A stretch of DNA of 64,000 nucleotides from positions 1-64,000 of the forward strand of contig JAHXIP010000005.1 of assembly GCA_025655575.1 (NCBI GenBank). Direction: 5' to 3'. This document shows positions 35,224 to 45,671 of the stretch, piece by piece (position 1 is the first letter of the stretch; every line of letters starts with the position of its first letter). The position numbers and the translations under genes are program-made. The DNA is from Candidatus Thiodiazotropha sp. (ex Monitilora ramsayi). Lineage in GTDB: Bacteria; Pseudomonadota; Gammaproteobacteria; Chromatiales; Chromatiaceae. The notes under the pieces were generated by a model that worked only from the letters and a program-made list of their open reading frames with translations, searched no databases and was not told where the DNA came from.

Positions 35224-35972
35224 AGTCGTTGAAAAGGCTGTGGTTTGGATGTTGGATTATGTGCCTGACTGCCTCTGCCATGGCAGGCGAACCACTGCGC
35301 TTTGAAAGCCCGGTTGAGCGGGTCAATGTGATTGAGCTTTTTACCTCACACGGCTGCAGCAGTTGTCCACCAGCTGATGCCTGGTTGAGCGGTTTCACTG
35401 ACAACCCTGATCTCTGGCACGAGGTGGTACCGTTGGCTTTCCATGTGGACTATTGGGACTACCTCGGTTGGCAGGATCGATTTGCTACCGCTGCTTTCAG
35501 TCAGCGTCAGCGGGACTACCGGCAGGCGGGTGGTCTGGGGTCGGTCTATACGCCCGGCGTTCTGGTGAACGGCGAAGAGTGGCGTGGCTGGTACCGGGGG
35601 CGCTCTCTGCCATCGGCGAGCTCAGAAGAAGTGGGCCGTCTGAGCCTGCGTGCAGAACCGGGTAGACACGCCGTGATTGAGTTTTCACCTGAGCGCAATC
35701 GACCCATTGGCGCTCTTCGGGCCAATCTGGCCGTTCTCGGTATTGGGATCAAAAGCGATATTGGTGCGGGTGAGAACCGGGGCCGGTCTCTGGAAGAGGA
35801 TTTCATTGTGCTTGGTCATACCGCAACATCGAGTGAAACAGCCCAAAATACCTGGCAGTTAGCTTGGCCGGATCTCAAACAAAAAACTGCAGCACGCTAT
35901 GCTGTGGTTGCCTGGCTTAGTCACGATGATAATCCTGCTCCGCTTCAGGCAACAGGAGGATGGCTGCCGTAA
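35220..35972 (+). CDS. DUF1223 thioredoxin-like secreted protein
   Basis: A 250-residue DUF1223 protein with signal peptide (cleavage near SAMA-GE). The family motif VIELFTSHGCSSCPPAD contains a CxxC-type pair in a thioredoxin-like setting, followed by VDYWDYLGW and YTPGVLVNG. The molecular role of the family is not established; the redox-like motif and coupling to an exported MsrB support a role in periplasmic thiol or oxidative protection. It begins at ATG 35220, overlapping the msrB stop. Confidence 0.88.
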   Translation: MKSLKRLWFGCWIMCLTASAMAGEPLRFESPVERVNVIELFTSHGCSSCPPADAWLSGFTDNPDLWHEVVPLAFHVDYWDYLGWQDRFATAAFSQRQRDYRQAGGLGSVYTPGVLVNGEEWRGWYRGRSLPSASSEEVGRLSLRAEPGRHAVIEFSPERNRPIGALRANLAVLGIGIKSDIGAGENRGRSLEEDFIVLGHTATSSETAQNTWQLAWPDLKQKTAARYAVVAWLSHDDNPAPLQATGGWLP

Positions 35973-36005
35973 AGCAACAGCGTAACCGCACGGCTTGCCT
36001 ACCAA

Positions 36006-36034
36006 TTGCGTAGATTGGGCTGTTGTGCTATTCT
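36006..36034 (+). promoter_or_regulatory. Strong stable-RNA-type promoter upstream of rimP
   Basis: TTGCGT (36006-36011), 17 bp, TATTCT (36029-36034), followed by a GC-rich discriminator TCGCGCC, the pattern of growth-rate-controlled stable-RNA promoters. Confidence 0.6.
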
Positions 36035-36040
36035 TCGCGC

Positions 36041-36129
36041 CGATCAGCGGTTGAGGCTAAGGCAACCGGTCGTACCGGGCAAGTCTCCTGTGGCGAATTA
36101 TAATAAAACCCCGATAGCGGGGTTTTTTT
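36041..36129 (+). ncRNA. Candidate small RNA or rimP-operon leader
   Basis: The promoter at 36006-36034 and the terminator at 36107-36129 enclose a unit of about 85-90 nt with no coding frame. It contains a CCGGT-CGT-ACCGG hairpin (about 36066-36078) and then an unpaired-looking stretch with TCTCCT (36084-36089), complementary to ribosome binding sites, before the terminator stem. The place is where metY or a rimP leader sits in other gammaproteobacteria. It may be a free-standing regulatory RNA or an attenuated leader; transcription data would decide. Confidence 0.45.
36107..36129 (+). terminator. Intrinsic terminator before rimP
   Basis: AACCCCG / CGGGGTT, 7-bp stem, 4-nt loop, then a run of seven T residues counted with the stem end. 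Confidence 0.85.
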
Positions 36130-36175
36130 GTTTTCGGAACTCGCACCAAGTCAGGCGCTGATTCGAGGACACATG

Positions 36176-36198
36176 ATGGGCCGAGTGCCCATTTTTTA
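36176..36198 (+). promoter_or_regulatory. Hairpin with T-run directly before rimP
   Basis: ATGGGC / GCCCAT stem with 5-nt loop followed by TTTTTATT, ending about 12 bp before the rimP start. It looks like a second, weaker terminator or an attenuator of the operon. Confidence 0.5.
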
Positions 36199-36210
36199 TT
36201 GGGTGAATGC

Positions 36211-36669
36211 ATGCGGTCTGCACCGGAAAAACTGAACTCGCTCGTCAGGCAGGAAGTAGAACTGCTGGGTTATGAGCTGGTTGGTATCGAAATGGTATCG
36301 CAGGGTAAGGGTGGAATCCTGCTGCGAATCTATATCGATCATGCAGATGGCATTACCCTGGATGATTGCGTTGAGGTCAGCCATCAGGTGAGTGGCGTAC
36401 TCGATGTCGAAGATCCTATAAAAGAGAATTATCGGCTTGAGGTTTCCTCGCCGGGCCTGGACAGGCCGCTGTTCGAGCTGGCGCATTTCGAGCGCTATAA
36501 GGGCAGCAAGGTACGGATCAAGACACAGTCGAAGATTGAAAATCGCCATCGCTTTACCGGCGTGTTGGGTGGCGTGGAAGAGAATCAGGTTTTAATTGAA
36601 GAAGATGGGACCCTTTACCGAATTCCGATCGAACTGATCGATTCAGCGCGGGTGGTACCTGAATTTTGA
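36211..36669 (+). CDS. rimP: Ribosome maturation factor RimP
   Basis: A 152-residue factor for 30S subunit assembly. ELLGYELVGIEMVSQGKGGILLRIYID and SVSSPGLDRPL-type motif (EVSSPGLDRPLFEL) identify the family. It heads the rimP-nusA-infB-rbfA-truB-rpsO-pnp cluster. TTG 36199 opens the frame, but ATG 36211 with an upstream GGGTG gives the usual N-terminus. Confidence 0.95.
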   Translation: MRSAPEKLNSLVRQEVELLGYELVGIEMVSQGKGGILLRIYIDHADGITLDDCVEVSHQVSGVLDVEDPIKENYRLEVSSPGLDRPLFELAHFERYKGSKVRIKTQSKIENRHRFTGVLGGVEENQVLIEEDGTLYRIPIELIDSARVVPEF

Positions 36670-36684
36670 ATTGGGAAATAGCTG

Positions 36685-38178
36685 ATGAGTAAAGAGATAC
36701 TGCTGGTCGTAGATGCGGTCTCCAACGAGAAGGACGTAGGAAAAACGATCATCTTCGAGGCGATCGAGGCTGCGTTGGCCTCCGCCACGCGAAAACGCAA
36801 CGGGGACGATATCCTGGTGCGTGTCGCCATTGATCGCACTACTGGAGACTACGATACTTTCCGTCGCTGGGAAGTGGTCGAAGCCTATGCCGAAGATGAG
36901 CCTGATGCGCCTCTGCGTCAGATTATCCTTGAGGCTGCTCGTGAGGAAAACCCCGATATTGAAATCGGTGAGTATATTGAGGAGCCCATCGAGTCGATTG
37001 AATTCGGTCGCATAGCTGCACAGGCCGCCAAGCAGGTCATCGTACAGAAAGTACGCGAGGCGGAACGTGCCAAGGTCGTCGAAGCGTTTAGTGGACGCGA
37101 GGGTGAACTGGTCACTGGTGTTGTCAAGCGCATCGATCGCGGCAATGTGTTCCTCGATCTGGGTGGTAATGCTGAGGCTTTTATCGGTCGTGAACACATG
37201 ATTCCCAAGGAGTCGGTACGGGTTGGTGATCGTTTGCGCGGTTACCTCTATGAAGTCCGTTCCGAACCTCGCGGCCCTCAGCTTTTCATCAGCCGAGCCA
37301 TGCCTGAGTTGCTGATGGAGCTCTTTAAACTGGAAGTGCCGGAGGTGGGTGAGGGTCTCATCGATATCCGTGGCGCTGCCCGCGATCCTGGCCTGCGTGC
37401 GAAGATCGCAGTCAAAGCATTGGATCAGCGTATCGATCCGGTAGGTGCCTGCGTCGGTATGCGTGGCTCCCGCGTGCAGGCGGTCTCCAATGAACTCAAC
37501 GGAGAGAGAGTCGACATCATTCTCTGGAATGACAATCCGGCACAATATGTGATCAACGCGATGTCGCCGGCGGACGTGGTCTCTATCGTGGTGGATGAAG
37601 ACACCCATGCGATGGATGTGGCCGTCAGCGAAGAGAATCTCTCCCAGGCCATCGGACGAGGTGGACAAAACGTCCGGCTAGCCAGCCAGTTGACCGGCTG
37701 GGAACTCAATGTCATGGATGAGGCACAGGCCTCTGAAAAGAACGAAAATGAGGCTCGAAGCTTCATGGAATCCTTCATGGAACAACTGGACGTGGATGAG
37801 GATGTAGCCGCGATTCTGGTGCAGGAGGGGTTCACTACCGTTGATGAAGTGGCCTATGTGCCCCTTGAGGAACTGGTAGCGATCGATGAGTTCGATGAGG
37901 ACTTGGTGGAGGAATTGCGTAACCGGGCCAAGGATTTTCTGCTGACTCGTGCGATCGCAAACGAAGAGGCGTTCCGTGAGCCGGCAGAAGACCTGCTAAC
38001 GATGGATGGTATGGATAAGGATCTTGCTTTTGTCCTGGCGGGCAAGGGCGTGGTGACCATGGAAGACCTTGCTGAACAGTCCATCGATGATTTGATGGAG
38101 ATAGATGACATGGATGAGGAGCGGGCCGGCAAGCTGATTATGACAGCCCGTGCTCCCTGGTTTGAAGAGGCGGAGTAG
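36685..38178 (+). CDS. nusA: Transcription termination/antitermination factor NusA
   Basis: A 497-residue RNA polymerase partner: N-terminal polymerase-binding domain (about 1-125), S1 domain with [18 protein letters not shown], two KH domains ([19 protein letters not shown] and [17 protein letters not shown]) and two C-terminal acidic helix-hairpin repeats (about 365-490), as in the E. coli form. It starts 15 bp after rimP. Confidence 0.97.
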   Translation: MSKEILLVVDAVSNEKDVGKTIIFEAIEAALASATRKRNGDDILVRVAIDRTTGDYDTFRRWEVVEAYAEDEPDAPLRQIILEAAREENPDIEIGEYIEEPIESIEFGRIAAQAAKQVIVQKVREAERAKVVEAFSGREGELVTGVVKRIDRGNVFLDLGGNAEAFIGREHMIPKESVRVGDRLRGYLYEVRSEPRGPQLFISRAMPELLMELFKLEVPEVGEGLIDIRGAARDPGLRAKIAVKALDQRIDPVGACVGMRGSRVQAVSNELNGERVDIILWNDNPAQYVINAMSPADVVSIVVDEDTHAMDVAVSEENLSQAIGRGGQNVRLASQLTGWELNVMDEAQASEKNENEARSFMESFMEQLDVDEDVAAILVQEGFTTVDEVAYVPLEELVAIDEFDEDLVEELRNRAKDFLLTRAIANEEAFREPAEDLLTMDGMDKDLAFVLAGKGVVTMEDLAEQSIDDLMEIDDMDEERAGKLIMTARAPWFEEAE

Positions 38179-38258
38179 ACATTCCGCATCACATGACCGG
38201 TATATAACCGGCCAGGATTGAGACACAGTGGATAAGGCAAACTCGAGAGGCCTGATGT

Positions 38259-40829
38259 ATGAGTGAAGTAACGGTTGCACAACTTGCAAAAGTCGTCGGC
38301 ATTCCTGCCGATCGGTTGATGGAACAGTTGGCTGATGCCGGGATCCAGGCCAAAGAACCCGAGGATAAGATCTCTGACGAGGAGAAAAGCAAGCTGTTAC
38401 AGCACTTGCGAGAGAGTCATGGCAAGAAAAAAACTGCCGCTATCTCGTCACCCAGCAAAGTGACCTTGCGCCGCAAGACCGTCAGCGAACTCCGTCAGCC
38501 CACTGGGTCAGGCCGCAGTACACTCAATAGGTCTGCGCCGGCTGCATCAAAAACCGTCAGTGTTGAAGTCCGCAAGAAGCGTACCTACGTCAAGCGTGCC
38601 GCAGTCGAGTCAGACGAGACAAAGGTCAAGGATGCCGAAGAGGCACGTAAAGCGCTCGACGAGCAGGCCAAACAGAAAGCTGAATTCGAAGCTGAAGTCG
38701 AGGCGCGCAAGGCTGCCGAATCGGCCAAGAGGGCTGAGGAAGAGGCTGCCAAACAAGCGGCTGAGGAAGAGGCAAAACGCAAAGCTGAGGAAGAAGAGGC
38801 CAAGCGCAAAGCCGAAGAGGAAGCAGCCGCAAAGGTGCAGCCAGTAGAGGCGCCGGTGGAAAAACCTGCACCGAAGCAGGAAGCCGGTCGTCAGCGCAAG
38901 GGCCGCAAAGAGAAGGAAGCCAAAAGTGGTGACCGCTTTGAGCGCAAAGAACTGCATGTCTCTCAGGAACTGCGTGGTCGACGCAAGAAAAAACCCACCA
39001 AGCGCAGGTCTGCATCCCAGTCTTCAGGCGATTCGCAACACGGTTTTCAGAAACCAACCACACCTGTCGTGCATGAAGTGAAAGTACCCGAGAGTATCTC
39101 CGTAGCCGATTTGGCTCAGCGTATGAGTATCAAGGCTGCCGAGGTGATTAAGGTGCTGATGAAAATGGGCATGATGGTGACCATTAACCAACCCCTGGAT
39201 CGTGATACTGCCGTACTGGTGGTTGAAGAGATGGGGCATGTCCCAGTGGATTATAAAGATGAAGATGCCGAGGCCGATCTGCTGAGTACAGAAGATCAGG
39301 CGCAGGCAGAGGGCGAGATGGTTACCCGTCCGCCTGTGGTGACAATCATGGGTCATGTTGACCATGGCAAGACGTCACTACTCGATTATATTCGTGCCAG
39401 TCGCGTGGCTGCCGGTGAGGCGGGAGGTATTACCCAGCATATCGGCGCCTACCATGTGGATACCGACAAAGGTACCGTCTCCTTTCTTGATACCCCCGGA
39501 CATGCAGCTTTTACCGCCATGCGTGCACGTGGCGCCAAGGTGACCGATATCGTGATCCTGGTGGTGGCGGCAGACGACGGCGTCATGCCACAGACGAAAG
39601 AGGCGATTCAACACGCCAAGGCCAGTGGTGTGCCATTAATCGTGGCGATCAACAAGATTGATAAAGAGGATGCCAACCCTGACCGAGTGATCCAGGAGCT
39701 TTCTCAGGAAGAGGTGATTCCTGAGGATTGGGGCGGCGATACCATGTTTGTCCAGGTCTCGGCAAAAACTGGTGCGGGGATCGACAGTCTGCTCGACGCT
39801 ATCCTGTTGCAGTCTGAAGTGCTGGAGCTCAAAGCGGTCGAAACAGGTCCGGCAACCGGCTCCATCGTGGAATCCTCCCTCGATAAGGGACGGGGTCCTG
39901 TGGCTACGGTACTGGTACAGTCAGGCACCCTCAATCGGGGCGACATGATTGTCTCGGGACAGGAGTTTGGACGCGTACGCGCCATGTTTGATGAGAATGG
40001 CCGCTCTATCAAGACAGCGGGCCCTTCTATCCCGGTGGTGGTGCTGGGTCTCTCCGCAACACCGGAGGCGGGTGACGATGTACGTGCTGTGAGTGATGAG
40101 CGGCGTGCCCGGGAAGTTGCCGAACTGCGTCGTGACAAACAACGCGATACGCGCCTGGCCGCCCAGAAGGCCACCAAGCTTGAAGAGATGTTCACCCAGA
40201 TGGCAGAGGGTGAGGTGCAAAATCTCAATGTCATCGTCAAGGCGGATGTACAGGGTAGTGTCGAGGCATTGAAGGAATCTTTGGTCAACATTTCAACCGA
40301 CGAAGTGAAAGTGAGGGTAGTGGCTTCCGGCGTTGGCGGTATTAACGAATCCGACGCCAATTTAGCGGTCACCTCCAATGCCATCATCATCGGTTTTAAT
40401 GTCCGTGCTGATGCCGGCTCCCGCCGAGTGGTGGAGGAGCAGGGTCTCGACATGCGCTACTACAGCATCATCTACGAAGTCATCGATGATGTGAAAATGG
40501 CGATTTCAGGCATGCTCTCACCGGAGATTCGTGAAGAGATCATCGGTCTTGCCGAAGTACGTGATGTGTTCCGTAACTCCAAGCTGGGCGCCATCGCGGG
40601 TTGTATGGTGGTCGAAGGTACGGTCAAACGGAATAACCCGATTCGCGTACTGCGCGACAATGTGGTGATCTACGAAGGCACACTGGAGTCGCTGCGCCGC
40701 TTCAAGGACGACGTCAACGAGGTGAAGAGCGGTACCGAATGCGGTATCGGTGTGAAGAATTACAACGATGTGGAGCCGGGCGATCAGATAGAAGTCTTCG
40801 AGCGCTCAGAGATTGCTCGTACGGTTTAA
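38259..40829 (+). CDS. infB: Translation initiation factor IF-2
   Basis: An 856-residue GTPase that brings fMet-tRNA to the 30S subunit. The N-terminal IF2_N domain is followed by a long Lys/Glu/Ala-rich linker (about 110-260), a second IF2_N domain and the GTPase, with G1 GHVDHGKTS near residue 365, DTPGHAAF (G3) and NKID (G4). The C-terminal domains that bind fMet-tRNA follow. It has no additional internal start obvious by eye. Confidence 0.97.
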   Translation: MSEVTVAQLAKVVGIPADRLMEQLADAGIQAKEPEDKISDEEKSKLLQHLRESHGKKKTAAISSPSKVTLRRKTVSELRQPTGSGRSTLNRSAPAASKTVSVEVRKKRTYVKRAAVESDETKVKDAEEARKALDEQAKQKAEFEAEVEARKAAESAKRAEEEAAKQAAEEEAKRKAEEEEAKRKAEEEAAAKVQPVEAPVEKPAPKQEAGRQRKGRKEKEAKSGDRFERKELHVSQELRGRRKKKPTKRRSASQSSGDSQHGFQKPTTPVVHEVKVPESISVADLAQRMSIKAAEVIKVLMKMGMMVTINQPLDRDTAVLVVEEMGHVPVDYKDEDAEADLLSTEDQAQAEGEMVTRPPVVTIMGHVDHGKTSLLDYIRASRVAAGEAGGITQHIGAYHVDTDKGTVSFLDTPGHAAFTAMRARGAKVTDIVILVVAADDGVMPQTKEAIQHAKASGVPLIVAINKIDKEDANPDRVIQELSQEEVIPEDWGGDTMFVQVSAKTGAGIDSLLDAILLQSEVLELKAVETGPATGSIVESSLDKGRGPVATVLVQSGTLNRGDMIVSGQEFGRVRAMFDENGRSIKTAGPSIPVVVLGLSATPEAGDDVRAVSDERRAREVAELRRDKQRDTRLAAQKATKLEEMFTQMAEGEVQNLNVIVKADVQGSVEALKESLVNISTDEVKVRVVASGVGGINESDANLAVTSNAIIIGFNVRADAGSRRVVEEQGLDMRYYSIIYEVIDDVKMAISGMLSPEIREEIIGLAEVRDVFRNSKLGAIAGCMVVEGTVKRNNPIRVLRDNVVIYEGTLESLRRFKDDVNEVKSGTECGIGVKNYNDVEPGDQIEVFERSEIARTV

Positions 40830-40852
40830 CGCCTCAGCACCATTCACACGAT

Positions 40853-41221
40853 ATGTCGAGAGATTTTAAAAGAACCGATCGGGTCGGTGCTGAGATACAG
40901 CGGGAACTGGCTGAATTGATTCGTGAGGAGGTCAAGGATCCGGCGCTCGGCATGATCACACTGCAGGAAGTCAGGGTTGTGCGGGATTTTTCCCAGGCCA
41001 AAGTCTATTTCACGACGATGGCGGGGCAGTCGACCCATAAGGAGGTGGCCAAGGACCTGAATCAGGTCTCGGGCCATCTGCGTTGGCTGCTGGGGCAGCG
41101 TATGAAACTGCGGACTGTGCCCAAGCTGATCTTCGTGTATGACACCTCGGTGGAAGCGGGTGAGCATTTGGCATCACTGATTGATCAGGCGGTTACAGTC
41201 AAAAGCTCGGATCCGGACTGA
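40853..41221 (+). CDS. rbfA: Ribosome-binding factor A
   Basis: A 122-residue KH-fold protein that matures 16S rRNA and helps in the cold. REVKDPALGMITLQEVRVVRDFSQAKVYF-type sequence (residues about 20-50) and the C-terminal LRTVPKLIFVYDTS are diagnostic. ATG 40853 is chosen; the open frame upstream runs into infB. Confidence 0.95.
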   Translation: MSRDFKRTDRVGAEIQRELAELIREEVKDPALGMITLQEVRVVRDFSQAKVYFTTMAGQSTHKEVAKDLNQVSGHLRWLLGQRMKLRTVPKLIFVYDTSVEAGEHLASLIDQAVTVKSSDPD

Positions 41222-41258
41222 GCCTCAATTCATTCAAATTTTCATTTAGAGTAAAAGC

Positions 41259-42182
41259 ATGGGACGTCGTCGCAACAGAGGGCGCAATATCAGTGGTGTA
41301 TTGCTGCTCGACAAGCCAATTGGCATGACCTCTAACAAGGCGCTGCAGGAGGTTAAATTCCTCTACAAAGCAGCCAAGGCCGGGCATACCGGCAGCCTGG
41401 ACCCACTGGCAACGGGCCTGCTTCCTATCTGTTTCGGTGAAGCGACCAAGCTATCTGCTTTCCTACTCGATGCCGATAAGCACTATCGTGTCCGGGTCAA
41501 ACTCGGTGAGACTACCACCACCGCCGATGCAGAAGGTGATCTGTTGGAAACAATCGATCCGAGCGGTGTCAGTGAGGATGATGTACAAGAGGTGCTCCAG
41601 GAATTCCTCGGTGAACAGCAGCAACTGCCTCCCATGTATTCCGCCATCAAGCATCAGGGTGAGCGGCTCTACAAACTGGCTCGCCAGGGTCTTGAGGTGG
41701 AGCGGGAACCCCGGACCATCCACATTCATGCTCTGGAGCTGCTGAGTTTCAGTCTGCCTGAGTTTGAGCTCAATGTTCATTGCTCAAAGGGTACCTATGT
41801 ACGCACCCTGGCAGAGGATATCGGCAAGCGTCTGGGCTGTGGCGCCCATGTCAGTGGCTTGCGCCGGACTGGTGTTGGTCCCTATGACGATCAGTCCATG
41901 CTGACGCTGGAGCAGGTACAGGCAGCTTTTGCCGACAAGCGTTTTGAAGAGATGGATGCGTGGATGTTGCCGTTGGAGAGTGCCCTGGCAGAATGGCCGG
42001 AGGTGAATTTGAGCCCCGATGCCGCTTTTTATATGCAGCAGGGGCAGCCGATCCTGGTACCCAACGCACCGACCAGTGGTTGGGTGCGTCTCTACGCCAA
42101 TCAGAGCGATTTTCTCGGTGTCGGGCAGATTCTTGATGACGGACGGGTGGCGCCGAAACGCCTGATGCAGGTAACGAATTGA
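41259..42182 (+). CDS. truB: tRNA pseudouridine(55) synthase TruB
   Basis: A 307-residue enzyme that forms pseudouridine in the T-loop of tRNAs. The catalytic aspartate is D48 in GHTGSLDPLATG; PPMYSAIKHQGERLY and KGTYVRTLAEDIG follow in order. C-terminal PUA-like domain present. It starts 37 bp after rbfA. Confidence 0.97.
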   Translation: MGRRRNRGRNISGVLLLDKPIGMTSNKALQEVKFLYKAAKAGHTGSLDPLATGLLPICFGEATKLSAFLLDADKHYRVRVKLGETTTTADAEGDLLETIDPSGVSEDDVQEVLQEFLGEQQQLPPMYSAIKHQGERLYKLARQGLEVEREPRTIHIHALELLSFSLPEFELNVHCSKGTYVRTLAEDIGKRLGCGAHVSGLRRTGVGPYDDQSMLTLEQVQAAFADKRFEEMDAWMLPLESALAEWPEVNLSPDAAFYMQQGQPILVPNAPTSGWVRLYANQSDFLGVGQILDDGRVAPKRLMQVTN

Positions 42183-42372
42183 ATTGCTGACGAATTCCCT
42201 TTTCGAAAGGGTAATTTTCAGTTGCTGAGAACGAACATAACGCGCATACTACGCCGTCTTTCGGGTACTACCTGAAACCATAGATTTTTAACTGGTCCGG
42301 CCAGCCTGAACTCATTGTTGGGTTGGTCTTCGAAGTGGCCTTTGATGAAGACGCAACCCATAGGAGAACGTC

Positions 42373-42642
42373 ATGACAATGAGTGCAGCAGATAAGAAAT
42401 CCGTCGTTGAGGAGTACCAGCGTGCGCCTGGCGACACCGGCTCCCCTGAAGTTCAAGTGGCTCTGATGACCAGCCGCATCACCCAGTTGACCGACCACTT
42501 TAAAGATCATAAGCAGGATCACCACTCCCGCCAGGGTCTTGTGCGTCTGGTTAACTCTCGCCGCAAGTTGCTTGACTACCTGAAAAAGAAAGATCAGCAG
42601 CGTTATCGCGATCTTATCGCGCGCCTTGGTCTGCGCCGCTAA
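42373..42642 (+). CDS. rpsO: 30S ribosomal protein S15
   Basis: An 89-residue protein with the S15 signature [23 protein letters not shown]. It lies 190 bp after truB, in a gap that contains a short CCCTTT/AAAGGG hairpin and space for its own promoter and the translational operator at which S15 usually represses itself. Confidence 0.97.
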   Translation: MTMSAADKKSVVEEYQRAPGDTGSPEVQVALMTSRITQLTDHFKDHKQDHHSRQGLVRLVNSRRKLLDYLKKKDQQRYRDLIARLGLRR

Positions 42643-42680
42643 ATCACTTAATCAATCATCAGAATCCCAAGGATTAAACA

Positions 42681-44777
42681 GTGACTTTGATAAAGAAAGA
42701 ATTCCAGTGGGGAGACAATAAGGTCTCTATCGAAACAGGTGAAATCGCAAGGCAGGCGGATGGTGCCGTGATGGTCAACATGGACGATACCGTGGTCCAG
42801 GTGACTGTGGTAGAAGCCAAGAGCAGTGTGCCACGTGATTTTTTCCCGCTGACAGTGGATTACCAGGAAAAAACTTATGCTGCGGGTATGATCCCCGGCG
42901 GTTTTTTTCGCCGGGAGGGTCGTCCCAGTGAGAAAGAGATTCTCACCGCCCGTCTTATCGACCGTCCCATTCGCCCGCTTTTCCCCAAAGGCTTCACCAG
43001 TGAAGTTCAAGTCATCATCACGGTGATGTCTTTGAATCCGGCTGTGGATCCTGAGATTCCATCGCTGATCGGCACTTCTGCGGCGTTGGCCATCTCCGGC
43101 TTGCCATTCCAAGGACCTGTTGGCGCGGCTCGTGTCGGTTATAAGGATGGGGAGTATATCCTCAATGCCGCCACCACCGGTCTGAATCCCGATACCGATT
43201 TGGATCTGATTGTATCCGGTACCGAAGAGGCTGTACTGATGGTCGAATCTGAGGCTGACCAGCTCTCAGAGGAAGTTATGTTAGGTGCGGTACTGTTCGG
43301 CCATGAGCAGTCCAAGGTTGCCATCCAGGCCATCAAGGAACTGGCGGCTGAGGTGAACAAGGCACCCGCTGAGTACGCTGCACCGGAAGAAGACAAAGAG
43401 TTGACGGCTGCAGTGGAAGCGGAAGCCGCTCAGGGTATCGGCGATGCTTATTCCATTGCCGATAAACTGGATCGCTATGCAGCCGCAGACGCTGTGGTTG
43501 CAGCAACAGTCGAGAAGCTGTGCGCAGCAGAAGAGGGTAGTGAAGCCCGCTGGAGTGTCGATCAGGTCAAGGGTGCACTGGAGAAACTGAAAAAGCGTAC
43601 TGTACGTGGACGCATACTGGATGGCGAACCCCGAATTGACGGCCGTGACACCCGTACCGTACGCCCTATCAGCGTACGTACAGGCGTTCTTCCACGAACT
43701 CACGGCTCAGCCCTGTTTACCCGTGGTGAGACACAGGCGCTGGTGGTTACCACGCTGGGTACTGAGCGTGATTCACAGATCATCGATGCACTGGAGGGTT
43801 CGCGCCGCGAGCACTTCATGCTGCACTATAATTTCCCTCCCTTTTGCGTTGGCGAAACCGGCCGTGTAGGTAGCCCGAAACGCCGCGAGATCGGTCATGG
43901 CCGTTTGGCCAAGCGCGGTGTGCTGGCCTGTATGCCCACCATCGGAGAGTTTCCCTATGCAATCCGTGTGGTCTCCGAGATCACCGAATCCAATGGTTCC
44001 TCATCCATGGCATCCGTATGCGGTACCAGTCTGGCGTTGATGGATGCAGGTGTACCGGTAAAATCTCCGGTTGCAGGTGTTGCCATGGGCTTGATCAAAG
44101 AGGGTGACAAGTTTGCCGTACTCACGGATATCATGGGCGACGAGGATCACCTTGGCGACATGGACTTCAAAGTGGCCGGTACCGCTAACGGAATCAATGC
44201 CCTGCAGATGGATATCAAGATCAATGGCATCACCAAGGAGATTATGGAAATCGCCCTGGATCAGGCCAAAGAGGGCCGTATGCATATCCTGGGTGAGATG
44301 AACAAGGTTATCGATTCCCATCGCGAGGATATGTCCGAGCACGCACCCCGTATCATCGAGTTCAAGATTCATCCCGACAAGATCCGTGATGTCATCGGTA
44401 AGGGCGGTGTTACCATCCGCTCAATCACCGAAGAGACCGGTGCTACAGTCGATATCACTGATGACGGTGTCGTGAAGATCTTCTCTGTCGATAAGTCCGC
44501 TGGCGAAGACGCTCGCAAGCGTGTCGAACTCATCACCGCAGACGTGGAAGTGGGTACTATCTATGAGGGCAAGGTCGCCAAACTGATGGATTTTGGTGCT
44601 TTCGTCACTATCCTGCCCGGTAAGGACGGCTTGGTGCATATCTCACAGATCTCCAACGAACGCGTGGAAAAGGTCAGTGACAAGCTATCCGAAGGCGATA
44701 CCATTAAGGTCAAGGTGCTGGAAGTTGATAAGCAGGGACGTATACGGCTCAGTATGAAGGCTGTGGACGAGGCCTGA
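42681..44777 (+). CDS. pnp: Polyribonucleotide nucleotidyltransferase
   Basis: A 698-residue phosphorolytic exoribonuclease of the RNA degradosome. Two RNase PH domains (about 1-215 and 310-540), a KH domain ([21 protein letters not shown]) and an S1 domain (about 615-690). It starts with GTG at 42681 preceded by AAGGA. It is the last gene of the cluster, closed by a strong terminator. Confidence 0.97.
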   Translation: MTLIKKEFQWGDNKVSIETGEIARQADGAVMVNMDDTVVQVTVVEAKSSVPRDFFPLTVDYQEKTYAAGMIPGGFFRREGRPSEKEILTARLIDRPIRPLFPKGFTSEVQVIITVMSLNPAVDPEIPSLIGTSAALAISGLPFQGPVGAARVGYKDGEYILNAATTGLNPDTDLDLIVSGTEEAVLMVESEADQLSEEVMLGAVLFGHEQSKVAIQAIKELAAEVNKAPAEYAAPEEDKELTAAVEAEAAQGIGDAYSIADKLDRYAAADAVVAATVEKLCAAEEGSEARWSVDQVKGALEKLKKRTVRGRILDGEPRIDGRDTRTVRPISVRTGVLPRTHGSALFTRGETQALVVTTLGTERDSQIIDALEGSRREHFMLHYNFPPFCVGETGRVGSPKRREIGHGRLAKRGVLACMPTIGEFPYAIRVVSEITESNGSSSMASVCGTSLALMDAGVPVKSPVAGVAMGLIKEGDKFAVLTDIMGDEDHLGDMDFKVAGTANGINALQMDIKINGITKEIMEIALDQAKEGRMHILGEMNKVIDSHREDMSEHAPRIIEFKIHPDKIRDVIGKGGVTIRSITEETGATVDITDDGVVKIFSVDKSAGEDARKRVELITADVEVGTIYEGKVAKLMDFGAFVTILPGKDGLVHISQISNERVEKVSDKLSEGDTIKVKVLEVDKQGRIRLSMKAVDEA

Positions 44778-44801
44778 TGCTATCTGGCAAAGAGTAAAAA
44801 A

Positions 44802-44825
44802 AAGGGGCCATCGGCCCCTTTTTTT
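44802..44825 (+). terminator. Intrinsic terminator after pnp
   Basis: AAGGGGCC / GGCCCCTT 8-bp stem with a 3-nt loop, flanked by A-run and T-run, so it may act in both directions. Confidence 0.9.
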
Positions 44826-45053
44826 GTTTATGTCGCAGGGGCTCGATTTCGAAAACGCTATTGATGCGCCATGGTGACTAATCCTGAAAAGATCTGTTAG
44901 GCTATCCTACCTAACGGAGTCCCCTTTTACGGTGCTGCATTTGTAGATTCTCGTTAAAATCCAGCTTCTCAACTGTGATACGCAAGTTTGATGCGATTTC
45001 GAGAATAACAGGAATAAAAATAGTGCCCTATGGCATTAGCATGGAAGCAGAAT

Positions 45054-45434
45054 ATGAGGTATTTCAACAAGACAGTCTTATTCAGTGTCGTTCTCTGTGT
45101 TGTCTCCTTGTTTCTTTTCATGGCTTTTGCGTCGTTTAATCATGAGCCGAACTGGCATATAGAAGAGAACGCCGTCGCTTCGCAATCGCATCCTTTAGCC
45201 GGTTTCTGGAAACATAAGGACTGCGAAGACCCTTGGGGATGGGCAATAGGACCTGCTGCTGCAGGTCTTTATTATGTCTCTTTCTGTGGTCCAGGCGGCT
45301 GTTTCGAAATGGGTGCTTATCGCCCAAACTCCCGCATCATCGATGATCCCAGCTATCGGATTATTGATGCAAACACACTCATGTTTTATTCGGAAAATGA
45401 GTGGTCAACTCAGGTCAGATGTTCCGGACGATAG
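45054..45434 (+). CDS. Hypothetical membrane-anchored small protein
   Basis: A 126-residue protein of no recognised family. One N-terminal hydrophobic helix (TVLFSVVLCVVSLFLFMAFA) acts as anchor or signal; the rest is periplasmic or external, with five cysteines (DCEDPWGW, SFCGPGGCFE, VRCSG), suggesting disulphides. ATG 45054 with a GGAAG site is better than the upstream start at 45030. It stands alone between pnp and the sigma gene. Confidence 0.65.
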   Translation: MRYFNKTVLFSVVLCVVSLFLFMAFASFNHEPNWHIEENAVASQSHPLAGFWKHKDCEDPWGWAIGPAAAGLYYVSFCGPGGCFEMGAYRPNSRIIDDPSYRIIDANTLMFYSENEWSTQVRCSGR

Positions 45435-45671
45435 CGATCCCTGCCTCCTCACGTAAATGGATTCAATCAAGCCAAATCTACTCATTCATATGAGAGAAAA
45501 AGAATGTGGCTAGGTCGAATCAGTAAACGACATGGGTTTCAGCTTGCCGATAGCGCTTCCCATCAGTAACCTAATGGTGAATGACGAATTGTTATAAATG
45601 CGTGACGCCAGACAGATATTCGTGTTTTACGCTCTACAAAAGACGTGAGAATATTTTCATGAGGAGGGGGC

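Noticed and set aside
36643..37668. Minus-strand open frame of 341 codons opposite nusA.
   Set aside because: Shadow of nusA caused by its codon use; composition His/Asp-rich and not protein-like.
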